Below are positions 22,446 to 34,687 of a stretch of 64,000 nt of DNA, in pieces. The stretch's first letter is position 1, and the number at the start of each line of letters is the position of its first letter. Source of the DNA: Ziziphus jujuba (Eukaryota; Streptophyta; Magnoliopsida; Rosales; Rhamnaceae); NCBI RefSeq assembly GCF_031755915.1, contig NC_083379.1, positions 16,415,501 through 16,479,500 on the forward strand. The letters run 5' to 3'. The notes beneath the pieces are model-generated. The model worked only from the letters and a program-made list of their open reading frames with translations. It did no database searches and was not told the origin of the DNA. The position numbers were made by a program, and so were the translations under genes.

Positions 22446-25400
22446 TGGAGGAAAATATTTACATTTTTTTTACTATTTTTTTTTTTGTTTCCCTATGAAT
22501 ATTGATAAGGTCTATTCTCTCTCTCTCTCTCTTTCTCTCCTTAGAACTCTCTGCTATATTTGAGTCAAAATGGTTTAATTTGGTTTTCATGTTGAGTAGA
22601 GCTTTTTGTTCCCTCAACATCCAGATATGATTTATCAATAAATAGACTTGTTGAATGTTCAAACTTGGCTGCTTCCACTGGCCACCGGCCAGCCGTGCCC
22701 CAGATTTTCAACTCTAGCACATTTCTTTTACTTTGCCTCAAGCCCGATGAAACATGTGTGCTTGGTTGCCCTTGGGCTTCTTTTAAACTGTAAAGACTTT
22801 AGTTAGTGGTAGAACCTCATGTGAATAATGAAAAAATTTGGTGAAATTCAAATTGGAAGGTTACATAACTGTAGTTCATTTGTGCATTTGAATGATTTTT
22901 AATTGATTGCTTAGAGAAGGCAACAAAATTTTGCAATGATATCCCTTTTTTTTTTAGTCATGAAATATTTAAGTGAATCATGTTTTGTATGTTCCAATAT
23001 ATCATGAGGAACCAAAAATTATATCATGATTCAATTACTGGATAAAGTATCAACTGTGTTTTGTATTTCTCTTTACAGATGGGATGGTTCTCTCATATCA
23101 ACTTAAGATGGACCAGCTTCACAATGAGAAAAGATGGGAATGAAGAGCTGTCAAATGGAGCAAGTATAGTGGTACTGATAGGAGTGTTGGAATTTTGTCG
23201 AACATTATTGAATTTTTCACATTGCAGTTGTTAGCTTGCTTACTAGTGACAATGCGAATGCTGAAAATGAATGTTGAATTGTACCATTAACACACTTTAA
23301 ATTTACCATAAAAGAAAATGTTGACAATGTTGCGTAATGGTTTGATTGAAATTAGTGTAACTCACTAACTTTGAAAGTGTAACTTAGATATTTGTGTTGT
23401 GAATAAATTACTGAAAGTTAAGTTCCAATAATTGGTGTTGCATTTGTATTCTTTATGTCTTTCTATTTGTTTTTTAACCAGAAGATGTGTACTGGTAGAT
23501 AATCTACAAAAATGCATTATTGGCATACCTGTAAATAACACCTGATAATTTACTAAAGCAATGGATATTTCAAATGTAAGAAACGAAATGTACATCTATA
23601 ACTTTGGTTGACTGTGACCCATATCAGAAAGATAAAATAGCCAATAAGAGCCTCATCAAAGTTGGAAGTCAACAATTAAACACTTTTCTATTAAACAAAG
23701 CCCACATTAACAAGCAAGCATCTCGGCACTACATTTAACAAAATCCATAGTTTTTTTTTTTTTTTTTTTTTTTTGTCCACGAGCAGCAACAACGCAGCAC
23801 TACACCGTGAGAACTACTACATAGCAAAACCAGCTTTCCTAACGGCACCAAATTTTTGTCTTCCTTCCTCCTTAGGTTCCATTAGATGGAGACATATATC
23901 CAAAAGTTATAATCATCTGTACTAAAAGCTTGAGTGGAGCAAACCTAACTACCACAAATTCCATATCATTTACAATATAATTGCAGCAATAGATAGTTAC
24001 AATATACTTGAGAGACAAAGGCAAAACTCCAACAGCACTTCAAACTGCAACCACCAATTCAAAAACCAATCAGATATTAATAAAATATAAAAATTAATTT
24101 GTTTTCTCATCAAAATAACTCCTGCAACCACCAACAACATTTATGTAAGACCTAAAACAACAAAACATGGCACTTTAGTTTTGTCCAGCATATTCAGTTG
24201 ACTAAATGAATCAGTATTAAACTGTAAACTACAATCATATTTTTTTTTTCTTTCTTTTAAAGTTCCCAACTTCCTATGGTTTAGTAGTTAGATGATATCA
24301 GTACTTATAATAAAGAAATTTAAAAGTCCAGGTAGCTTAAAACTGAAGCGTGAGTCAAACAAAAGACAAAAATATTATCACATGCAGATAGTTCCGTTGC
24401 AACATGCATTAGTAGATGGGGTGACAAGGTACCGACAGATATTGTGTTGACTTTAACTCTGTGTTCGTACCAGCAGATATTTGGTTGAGTCTAACTCTGT
24501 GTTTTCTACCAACTTCAAAAGCAAGGACCTAAATGAATCACCATATCTCCACCACATCTGTGACTAATTATTCAAGAAAAGTTGTCATGTTATGACAAGT
24601 GAATCTGAAAAGCTAACCAGAAAACATATCATGAATAAAATAAAATACCCAGGAATGATCCTCTCAGAAGCAATGTATGTTAGAGAAATTGAAGGCAAAT
24701 ATTAAGGACGTTCTCTGTTCAAACAGGTCAAGTCTATATTCTGGAAGTGTTATGATATATGGCAGCAGCATAACCACTTAATTTTATCCTCTTTGACTTG
24801 CTCGCCTCTCTTCATTTAATATTCAATTACTCCAATAATTATATATGTTATACTGTTTTGATCTGCTGCTAAATATATATATATATTCTATATTTTGATC
24901 TGTTATAAGTTCTTTTTTTTGTAAGCATTTTTCTTTCTCTCTTTTTCTTTCCATACTGTCAAAATGCATATGTCCTTGTCTGTCTTTCATCAAGTAAAAT
25001 GAACATATATATATATATATATATATATTTTTTTAAATCGTTAGCTGGGTAGCTCAATTAATATCGAATCCTACATATAAAATATGAATCTAATGATTCT
25101 AATCACACCCACACATACACTTGGTTGGTCCCCATATATATATGATCGAAGATGATGATGATTCTAAATAAATAAAGAAAATAGTGAACCGAAAAAGAAA
25201 ATTGTGTTTAGACATAGAGGAGTTTAAATGAAAATCATGCAATTTTAGAGTAGAAAGTTGAAGGTTGTAAGAAATTTCCACATTCCCTATCACCTAATAC
25301 ACTGGGATTAGAGTTGAGGAACTTCCCCACTTGTAACTTTGATTCAATCCTTTCATTTTCTCAATCTCTTCATCTATGACATCCTACTTTTTCTTACACA

Positions 25401-25827
25401 TGTTAATAAATAAATAGATAAACAAATAATATATGGGATATGATGGCCTTAATTAGATTTTCTTTTTCATTTTGTTTTTTTTTTACTTACATTATTGAAG
25501 CAGAAAATTTCAAGTGACTTGCATTTTCAATTTGGACAGTACTCAACGATGCAAGACTACATGATCGGTTCCATGTAATTGAATGATAAAAAATACAAAA
25601 CATATAACCAGAATGAAAAAAAAAATTACAAACTATAAAATCACCAACAGAGGACAGAGGCACTCACGGTGGTTGGAACTGTTGGGCTGGAACTAGAAGA
25701 GGAGAAGAGGAACCAGAGTAGAAGAGGAGTGAGTTGCGGGGGTCGCAAGGGTGGCAATGGTGGTGCGAGGTGGTGGGTTCACAAGCGTGGTGCAATTGGG
25801 AATTTTGGCAAAGGTGTTTCAAGCTGC
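22446..25827. other. Interior of long-TIR element, no gene recognised
   Basis: Contains 'cagattttca' blocks near 22700 resembling 21460, a 24-T run near 23751, and a few short open frames with no recognisable protein. A 'ctctctctct' tract lies near 22517. I see no transposase motif. Confidence 0.45.
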
Positions 25828-25984
25828 TGCAAGCGGAAAATGGGAGCCTTGGCCAAAATTCTCACGTGAGACCAACTTTTGTCCAGGGCCGTTGATGCCA
25901 GATATGCAAATCAAAAGGCTCCAATTTTAATCACATTTTTGGTCCGCACTTAAGGCATGCGGTCGGTCCCCATGGTAAACCCTC
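25828..25984 (-). repeat. Right terminal inverted repeat
   Basis: Inverted match to 21129-21289, ending at GGTAAACCCTC (25984). The short ORF at 25669-25869 partly overlaps it and is not supported as a gene. Confidence 0.8.
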
Positions 25985-27454
25985 TCTCTATCTCTCTCTA
26001 TATATATATTTAATTAGCCTCTAATGAATAATTTATACTAAGGCTTTTTGATCTATCACATGCTCATCAGCTTAGCCGACTCCTCTAGTCCTCATAATCA
26101 AAGTGAACAAAGTAGTAATTGCAAAAAAAAAAAAAAAAAAAAAAAAATAAATAATTTTACTTGAAAAAATAAAACACAAAATAAATATGCCTTTATATGT
26201 TGTCTAGGGATTAATTAAAGTTTGATATTTATGAGTAATGTTTTAAAATGTTAAATAGTAAACTGGGCCGTTTTACCTTCTATAAGGTAAGACATATACC
26301 TCAAGGCGTTGGAAACGTAGGCCTTTCGAGTATTAAAATCTATATAATATTTAAAAGCTAAATAGTCAAAAAATAAAGTTGCCACATATTGTCATAAGGC
26401 TACTTTGATATCTCTCCAAAATCATAAAAAAAATTAAAAAAATAAACTCATCTTCCATTCTCCTTATTATTTGTGGCTATTAATATAATTAAATAATATT
26501 GTAAAAACTCATCCATGTAACAATCATGTTTTTTCTTTTTTATTATTAAAAATATTTCACTCAAAAAATCTATACGCAAATACATATATGGATATGTAAT
26601 AAATGGAACTTTAATATTATTAATATCTAGATTTCGATAATTAGATTCATATCCTTATTTGTATAATTTATATATTAATATCTTTGTTGCTTTTTTATAT
26701 TTATATTATTATACAATAATAAATTACCTTATAAGGTAAAAAGTTTTTATAGGGTAAATAAAAATAATAATAATAATAATAAATAAAGATAATTACATTA
26801 TATTCCGAGGATTTAATATAGAAAAATTAATTACTTATAAAGAATATATATATATATATATATATCTATAGTTAGCATAAAAAAAATATTAAAAAATATT
26901 TTAAAATCTATATGTTAATACCTGTATGGGTTTGTTATATTTATTTTATTGTGAAATAATATGATTTTGTACACGGCAATTAATAATGAAATTAATCTTT
27001 TTATTTATATAATTTATACATTAATATACTTATTGCTTTGTTATATTTATTTTATTGTAAAATAATAAGATTTTGTTACAGTACTTAATAACGATATTGA
27101 TATTTTTTATTTTATTTTTTAAAATATAAGATGAAAGATGTATATATAATAAAAGATATTCTTATTCTTGAAGATATTTCCCATAAAAATTCCATATACT
27201 AATATATTCACATATGAATATATAATAAATAAAAAGTTATAAAATAATAAGATTAATGTATGCTAATTAATAATGAAATTGATCTTCTTATAAAAAATTT
27301 AAGGTGAACAATATATTTTTTTCAATATTTTTCAAAAAATGCTTAATATATATATGTATATATGTTAACACAGGGGAAAAAACGCTTAAAAGAATTTTAC
27401 ATATAGATATATATTTAAGGTAACTTTTAAAAGGTGATATTAAGATTATGATAG

Positions 27455-27501
<47 letters not shown>

Positions 27502-28600
27502 TTATGGTTAACTATTAAAAATATTTCATTTGTTAATGATAATTGTACTATTTTTTTCCAGCCAAAAAAAAAAAAAACTAAATCAATGATAAATAATATT
27601 GTATGTATAAAAAATACAAAAATGTATCTCCTTAACCAAATAAAAAATATGATAACAAATTATGGAAAAATACTTTTCATATAAGAAAATAAAATATTAA
27701 TAAATTATGAAAAACTACACATATATTGTCCTTTAATAGGTAAGAATAATTATATCCTACGATTCACCAAACAAACTATCTTATACATGATATTAACATT
27801 GCACACGTATAAGTCAGTTAATAATTAATTTGAAATTTGAAAATTTAAAAGATAAAAATTTGGCTCATATTAATTATTTATGAATATTATTTGCCAATAG
27901 TAAATAGTCCATTAATTTAAAATTGACAAGTTCAATATAAGACTATTTAAATTTCAAATTATACATATAATGAATAATAAATATAAGCAATTAAAGGAGA
28001 TTATATTACAATATCAATTATGATTTGATTTGAATGTATTTACTTTTTAAAATCATCTATTACGGTTTTATATACCGTATATTACACGAGATCGATACTA
28101 ATTTAATATATAAAAATAAAAAAAATATATTTTTAAAATTTAAAACTAATAAGAAACCTTAACCAAAATGAGGTAAACGAAAACAGTGAAAATAAATTTA
28201 AAAGTATAACTATAAATTTATAGTTCTATTGAGTTTAATGTATAAGCCAATTTTGTTATATTCTTTTTCATTAGTTTCATTTTATGTGTTATAAACGTAT
28301 AAATTTAAATATTTTATTACTAATAATGTAATCTTCTTACATTTTATAAAATGAAATACTTTTTTTTATTCATTTGTATTTTTTAAATTACAGATTTTAG
28401 AAATTATTGTGTATTATTATATAAAAAATATATAAACTAACCATACTTTATCCCTCATTATCATTATCTTTATTATCCCATATACCCTTTTTTATAAAAT
28501 AAATAAATAAATAAATGAAGGTAAATATGTTTTTTAAGGTAAATCTAATTGGTAAGTCACTCACACTTACGACTTGGAGGTTGTGGTAGCCACCATTACT
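25985..28600. other. AT-rich intergenic DNA
   Basis: Extreme AT content, a 23-A run at about 26125, (TA)n at about 26846 and 27467-27495, and 'aataataataataataat' near 26764. A short block at 26235-26335 with 'aaactgggccgttttacc' resembles a transposon end but has no partner. No gene. Confidence 0.5.
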
Positions 28601-28658
28601 CATCTCACCGCCCCGTTACCAATCTCATTCCTCAATTGCTCTTGTTACTAAATATTGA

Positions 28659-28859
28659 ATGATTAGAGGCAAATCTAAACATGGAAGAAGAAGCCTAAAT
28701 TTGAATTTTAGTTTGCAAGATGATGTTGCTAGAGAAGAGAATACATATGATGAAATTGAGAAGATTAATTTTCCAAATTTAGAAGTTTCAGCTGAGATTG
28801 CTGAAAGGGAAAAGATTTTATTAAAGAGTTCATCTATCAGAATTGTGAGCCCTGAATGA
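28659..28859 (+). CDS. Hypothetical coding fragment, 3' end fused to TRIM LTR
   Basis: Open frame of 66 codons beginning 'MIRGKSKHGRRSLNLNFSL' and then charged helical sequence ('DDVAREENTYDEIEKINF', 'EIAEREKILLKSSSIRI'). Composition is protein-like rather than random AT. The last codons ('VSPE') come from a partial TRIM-2 LTR start at about 28845, so the original frame is truncated there. Upstream 28560-28658 is more GC-rich and could be 5' sequence. I do not recognise the family; likely a gene or transposon remnant. Confidence 0.35.
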   Translation: MIRGKSKHGRRSLNLNFSLQDDVAREENTYDEIEKINFPNLEVSAEIAEREKILLKSSSIRIVSPE

Positions 28860-28927
28860 TACAAGGCAAGAAAAGATAAGATCAGTAAGAAATTGAGAGG
28901 AGAGGAGGGAGAGGGGGGTGGACTAAA

Positions 28928-29650
28928 TGATCTATAAACCCTGAAGGATGAGAGGCAAGAAATGGAAAAATAAGTGAGCAATCCCACATTGTCCAGGTAT
29001 GGAACAATAATAGTTCAATTGTAAAGATAGTCACTTTCTTAACAACCGAAGCCCTTTCAGAGAGGTTAGCTACAAGATTCAAAAAAAATTTGGGGTTAGA
29101 CGCTCTCCAATAGGAGTAATCCTAAAATGAGTGACCTTATGAGAAATCTGAACAAAAGATCCTATACCATTTGAAGTGTAATTCATAAATTAGGGACATT
29201 TTCAATGGAGCAAGAGAGTGGAACGTTGATGGATGGGGCATTACAGATGGTATCAGAGATTATATTTAGTTGGAACTGTGTCAACAAGGACACTGAGTCC
29301 CAATGGAGGTAGATTGTAAGACTATGAGCCCTGAAGAATGTAAGGAAAGAAGCGGCAAGTTCAGTGAGCAATTAAGACTAATGAACAAGACCATATCGCT
29401 CAGGTGTAAAATAGTAACTGTTCAAATGTTAATATAGTCACTCTCTTAATAATCAAAACTTTTTTAATGCAGTTGGCCTTAAAGTTTTAAAGAATTATAG
29501 GGTTAAGCATACTTTAGCTATAGCAATTTTAGGATAGATGACTTCCTAAGATTATGAATAAAAAATTCCATACCGTCTGAGTATGGTGGATAAATTAGGA
29601 TCAGTATCGATGGAGCAAGACAATGAAATGCTAGTGAACAGGGCATTATA
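28928..29650 (+). mobile_element. Second TRIM retrotransposon, degraded
   Basis: Direct repeats at about 28928-29245 and 29315-29650 (318 and 336 bp), sharing 'ccctgaaga/g' near the start, 'tagtcactytctta' in the middle and 'gggcattaca/ata' at the end. They flank 69 bp holding a PBS 'tggtatcagag' (29248) and a purine tract 'caatggaggt'. No coding. An extra partial LTR start lies at 28845-28925. No target duplication is clear. Different family from the TRIM at 18436. Confidence 0.78.
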
Positions 29651-30590
29651 TCATCCAATTTAAATATTTATTGTTAAAGGATTTTATTTTAAAATTTTAG
29701 TATAAAAAATACTAAAATAAAATATGCTAATTCAGATTTACTATATAATTTGATGATCACCAATGGTGATGTGAAATAGTAAAACTCAAAAAATAACATT
29801 TAAGGGCCTTTTTTTCAGGCCTAAAGTCCCTTTCTTAAACATTGTTTATGATCTATTTATTTATTTAATTATTTTTTACCGCATGAGCCATATGTTTTAG
29901 AAAGCCAGCAACGTGTTTTGTCACCGGGAGAATATGAGAGGGGGAAGTTTCTTTGATACTGGTGGATAGAATAAAGTAGAAAATTAAATTGGCTACTGAT
30001 GGTACAAGGCAATATTTTCTCATGTTCATAAATATTCGTAAAACACATCAACAAACTGATAAGACTATCTTTCTACATGAGAAGACAAGCTATTTATAAC
30101 CTTTAGAATATTGAGTTTCACGTGGAAATATTGCAAGATTTCAATTTGTCGGTTAAACAGAGAAGTACTCTATCATGTCGTAATCAAATAGAATTTTCGC
30201 ATGGGGTTAATATAATTAATTAGAGTACAGAAAAGGTGAAAAAGACTTTTATGCCTTTCGGTAATTATATTGCTCGTCCTGGTCTTTGATCATATATAGA
30301 TTCTCCTTTTTGTTGTGTTTCAATGTAGACGTAATGTAAATCATCACTGTATATATGTTAATTGATGGGTGTACATATGCCCTTTTAACTTTGGGAAACT
30401 AATTGGTCGGCATGGTACGGTTGTTGTAATTAGCTAACCTGAGTTAGTTTTTGTGTCTTCTCAATTTTTATAATTTAAAATATTTTATTATAATTGTGTC
30501 GGTCTCAGTCCGTATTAAAGTATTAAAGAAATTTCATTAAGGAATTATTTTTTTTAGAAAGTTTTTTACATTTATTTTTATATGTTTTCG
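29651..30590. other. Intergenic DNA
   Basis: No gene recognised. The minus-strand frame at 29869-30054 has no detectable motif. Confidence 0.4.
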
Positions 30591-31864
30591 TGTATTAAAG
30601 TTTTGACTTTTTTGTTTTATGTGTGAAAAATCAAGGAGTCGTTGATCAATAAGTTGCTAATCAACCATCGGTGTGTTGAGATCAATCATTGATCGATCAG
30701 TATGCTTACTTATTGATTGGCATGTATAATAATTGATCAACGATGGATTTCATTGTTATCGTCTTTGTTTTTGGTGGTTTATTCTGAGCCACATACCTCC
30801 ATAGCCACCTTTTCTCTCTAGAACCTTACCCAAGCTATTCCAATCCAATTTATGAGAGATTTGTGAGGAAAATCATATTTTTATTTCTATTTTATTATCA
30901 AATACATGATTTTTACATTTGTTTATACTTTCCTCTAATTTGAAACCCATGTTCACCAATTTAGATCTTGCAGATTTTTGGCACGGTTTTTCTTTGAAAT
31001 CCTCAATTACAATTTTAGAAATTTAAATCTTATCACTTTACCACAAGATTTGTATAAATAACATTTTGGTAGAGTCATTATCTTGCAAGGAAAACGATGG
31101 CGAAGGTGGTGGAGCCATACCCTTGCGAGGGGAATCATTACGATAATAATGGTGGAGTTTCCTCGTGAAAAGGACTGTTGTGATGGTGAGGCTTTTTTAA
31201 AATTCTTAAAGTCTAAGGTTAGAAAGTTAGGCCATCCACTATTATAGTGACTTGAGATGTTGTATCTTGCTCAAAAGTTAGAAAAGTTATCAAAGAACCT
31301 GTTCACCCCCCTTATAGGCATTTTTTGGACTTTTAATTAGTATCAAAGCAACTTCAGCTCGATTTGGGGGTTTAGCAGCCTTGATGAGATCTTTCAGGCA
31401 TTTGAAAAATAGATGTATTCGGGAATGGCAATAAACAATTTTCAAAAAGAAAGATTCAAGGCAGATTTAATGCTATGGGTACCAGACATATGGGCATATT
31501 GCAAATGACTATTCAAAAAAAGTAAAGGAACAAATCCGTAGAAGTAAAAGAAAAATGAGAGATTTTGAACACCACTTATATTGATTTGAATGGAATCTCA
31601 GTTGGTTCAAGCAATACTGATGAAGATGATAAGATGGTGAGCTATACAACTTTTATGGCTTCTTATACTTTTAACCATTGTAGATCTCAATAAGTTTTCT
31701 TACAACAGTGTATTAGATGATGATTTACTTTCAGAAAATAAAGATTTCGAAAAGTTAATTTGCAGAAGACTTATGATGATTTATTTTTGTGAGATAATGA
31801 AGAAACTTATCTAAATGATTATGAAACTTAAAGAGAAATTGAAAGAGAATGAAGAATTTATTAC
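30591..31864 (+). mobile_element. Copia (SIRE/Tork-like) 5' relic: LTR end, PBS, gag start
   Basis: 'gttcaccccccttataggca' at about 31303 is the characteristic 3' end of a plant Copia LTR. It is followed by a degraded PBS 'tagtatcaaagca' (31338-31350). Downstream (31380-31864) are broken gag frames. At 31864 the gag is interrupted by a Gypsy-family LTR; it appears to resume at 41196 with 'SSKEKKIGRLL'. The left LTR boundary is not determined. Confidence 0.6.
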
Positions 31865-32403
31865 TATAACATCCCATATCAAAGTGTGCCAGAAATTTTT
31901 CCGCGTTGATCAAGTTTGACCAAAGTTAGATGGGTTGATGAAGTAGGCGTCATGGTTAACTTTTTACTAGTAAGAAAATTTTACATTGGCCGAGGTATCT
32001 AGCAAAATACATATAGACCTGAGTTCGTAAACTAGTAGTATGCAAAAATCGAAGCTGTTGTTAAAAATTTATGAACAAAACAAATTATGGTCCAGATCAA
32101 TCAAATGAGCAAAATTTGACTTTCATTTTTATGTGTTTTCATTTTGATTTTTGTACCACTATACAGTATTCCTCGATACTAGTTCATAAACTAGTAACGC
32201 ATTTAATTGGGAGTTATGGTTGAAACATTATGGACCTATAAAATTTTAATAAATTTTCAGGACTCACTTTACCATGTATATTTTTGACACACATGAAAAA
32301 CGTGCGAATTTGCACTCTATCGACTCATGTCATATGTCACTTGCCTAACCGATCCCATAAGTGCACAGTGGCACCATGGATGGCATTTTAGAGACAGAGA
32401 GAA
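31865..32403 (+). mobile_element. Gypsy-family LTR, 5' part (host of nested Gypsy)
   Basis: Starts TATAACATCCC (TG to TA change) and matches the start of the solo LTR at 60469 read in reverse ('tttgaccaaagtt', 'gagttcgtaaactagtag'). It is cut at 32403 by the Gypsy element and continues at 38790. The two parts total about 2945 bp, close to the ~3035 bp of the solo LTR without its MITE. Putative target duplication ATTAC (31860-31864) / GTTAT (41196-41200), two mismatches. Confidence 0.75.
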
Positions 32404-33543
32404 TGATGAGAATCTGCACGTACCCATACAACCGACTACCATTGGGGTGCTGATCTTTTACAAATGAAGTCGGGACCAATCACTAGGGCACAAGCTAGGA
32501 AACTCAAAGATAATTTGGTTAGCTTCATCCAAGGAGTGATTCAATCTCAAGAGGACATGATATTATCTGAAGAACCAAAACCCATCTTGTGTATCCAAGT
32601 TACGAAGGCGGAAATGGACCTAGCAAGCTGTTTTGGTACAATTTTTTTATCCCAGGCAGCAATGAATGGATTCAACACTTTACGAACTCAATTGATATCA
32701 CCAAGAGGCGATGGAATCATGTCAAGGTAGAAGCAAAAGCATTTAAATTGCACTTGTGCGCATGACTACTCTTGTTGGCCGAAATTGCTTATTTTGTTGT
32801 TGCCTTTGACTTCTTTCATTGTTCAAGTAAGTTTGACTTATTCTAATCAAATGAAAACGTATGGGAATCATTATTAGTCCTATTTGACATCCTACATGGC
32901 ATATGTGAGCTGATTTGGAGCCTAAACTAGCTGGAGATTGGATTAAAACAGCTTAGTTGTCAACTAGTTTCTTAATTTGAGTTTGACTTTTTGTTTTAGG
33001 AAACTATATTTTATTTTGGTTTTTATTTGTTTATTTCTTGGACAAATTAACTTAGGAAAATTGATATTTTATTATTTCAATTGTAAATTAATTAATTCTT
33101 ATTTCAAAATAAAGGAATTAATTAATTCAAATTAGATTACGAAAGGAAATTGAAATTTGGCCATATTGGGAATTGTTTATGCTTGGCCAGTTTTAACTTA
33201 GTGTTTTAGGGTTTTTTTTTTTTTTTTTTTTTTGGGTGAACCTTAGCCTATATAAAGGCTTATTTTCTAGATAAAATTTAGTACATTATTCATACAAAAA
33301 AATATTTACGAAAAAGAATTCTCTTTGTTCTCTTTGAACACCTAAAACACTAAATAGAAATCAAATGTTTTGGTTTGACCTATCAATAGGATATCCATCA
33401 CCTATTGTAGCATCTTTACCATATATCAAGGTTTCTAATCATAAGTTGATTAGAGATTAAGGTTTTCATTAAAATCTAAACATAATTAAGATCCAGGCTA
33501 ATATAATATGAGTTTAGGAACAAGTCGACCTAGGTTCGTATCA
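32404..33543 (+). repeat. Gypsy 5' LTR
   Basis: 1140 bp. Contains a translated stretch 'GPITRAQARKLKDN' (32464-32730), which in plant Gypsy elements is the end of the pol polyprotein, so the LTR carries pol C-terminal coding. A 22-T run lies near 33211. TATA-like 'tataaagg' near 33252. Confidence 0.82.
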
Positions 33544-34687
33544 TTTGGTATCAAAGATGAATTTTGTTCAGGTTTGATCTATCTTATTTGTTTTATTTTG
33601 TTTTGTGTTAATCTAAACTTTTAGTATTAGGTTGAGATTGCATCTATCTTCTTCACATTCAGCAATTAAAAAATAAATAAATAAATAAATTTTCTTCTTA
33701 GCCGAATTTGTTCCTTTGTTTTAGCCAAATTTTTGCTTTCTAGTTTATTGGTTGGTTTGCCTCTTAGTTCTTTGTAATTTTGTTTATTGTTAAATTTTAC
33801 TTGCTATTTTAATCTTAATTAGTTGCATTCATATATTCCCCAAAAAAAAAAAATAGTTTGAAAGCATATTGCATAAAACCTACAAATTTTTGCAATCTGT
33901 TTTTTTGAAGTTTGGATCAGGTTTGTTGAGTTTTTGGCATTGGAATTGCAATTTTTGATGTTGTTCTTGCTACTGGATTTGGTGTTTAAATTCTGTGACT
34001 GATATGAAAAAAAAAAGGAAGAAAAGCCAAATATTTAAAAAAAAAAAAAAACTGCATATAGACCGGTTTGTGGAAGGTTAAAAAAATTAAGTTTGTTTTG
34101 GTGTGGAATTTCAATTGTGATTGTTTGGAGCTGCTGTATTCATGCTATATAGCTGCTGGAGATTTGAATTTTGAGTGCTAAAATTGTTTGGATTAAAATT
34201 GGTAGAGGATTTGAAGTAAAAACTTAAATTATAAGAACTACAACCAACAGCGATTCCCTATTTTTGTTGAAAATTGTTCTTGTTCGTTGTTTGAATCTCA
34301 TTCCTAAATTTTATCCTTAAATTTTTTATTTCTTAATATTCTAGTCTACTCCTTATTAATTTCAAAAATTACTTGTTGATTTGCCTTATTTTTTGTTAGT
34401 TAGGCCGAGACTAGGTTTTGTTAATTCACTCGGTATTTGTTTGTTTTGTTGATAAGTTTAATTAAGGCATACTTTTGATCTAGCTGCTATTTTGAGTGTG
34501 CTTTAAATAGAACTTTGAAATAATACTTTGAATGGAAAAATGAAAGAGAGTGTGAGCTTAAAAAAGGGTTAAAAGACAAAATTAGTGTGTAAACACGAGT
34601 GTTGAGATCTTATTTGAGTGAAACACGTGAGGGAGTGATTTTGGTCAGGATTTTTGCATCATTTATACTAATATATTAGATTTAAAA
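33544..34687 (+). promoter_or_regulatory. Gypsy PBS and untranslated leader
   Basis: PBS 'tggtatcaaagat' at 33546-33558, a near match to the initiator Met-tRNA complement. Then about 1.1 kb of T-rich non-coding leader before gag. Confidence 0.65.

Larger units (their letters stand above)
21129..25984. mobile_element. 4.86-kb DNA element with long terminal inverted repeats
   Basis: Ends at 21129-21289 and 25828-25984 are inverted copies over about 160 bp, beginning GAGGGTYTACCATGGGGACC and including 'ggtctcacgtgagaatttt'. Both ends carry more GC than the interior. No transposase was recognised, so it looks non-autonomous. It contains a TRIM LTR relic and plastid DNA. Flanks are TA/CT repeats and no clear target duplication is visible. 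A Mutator-like or other long-TIR superfamily is possible. Confidence 0.72.

Noticed and set aside
21129..25984. Assignment of the long-TIR element to Mutator on the basis of a 9-bp target duplication
   Set aside because: The flanks are TA/CT microsatellite and I could not find a convincing 9-bp duplication, so the superfamily is left open.
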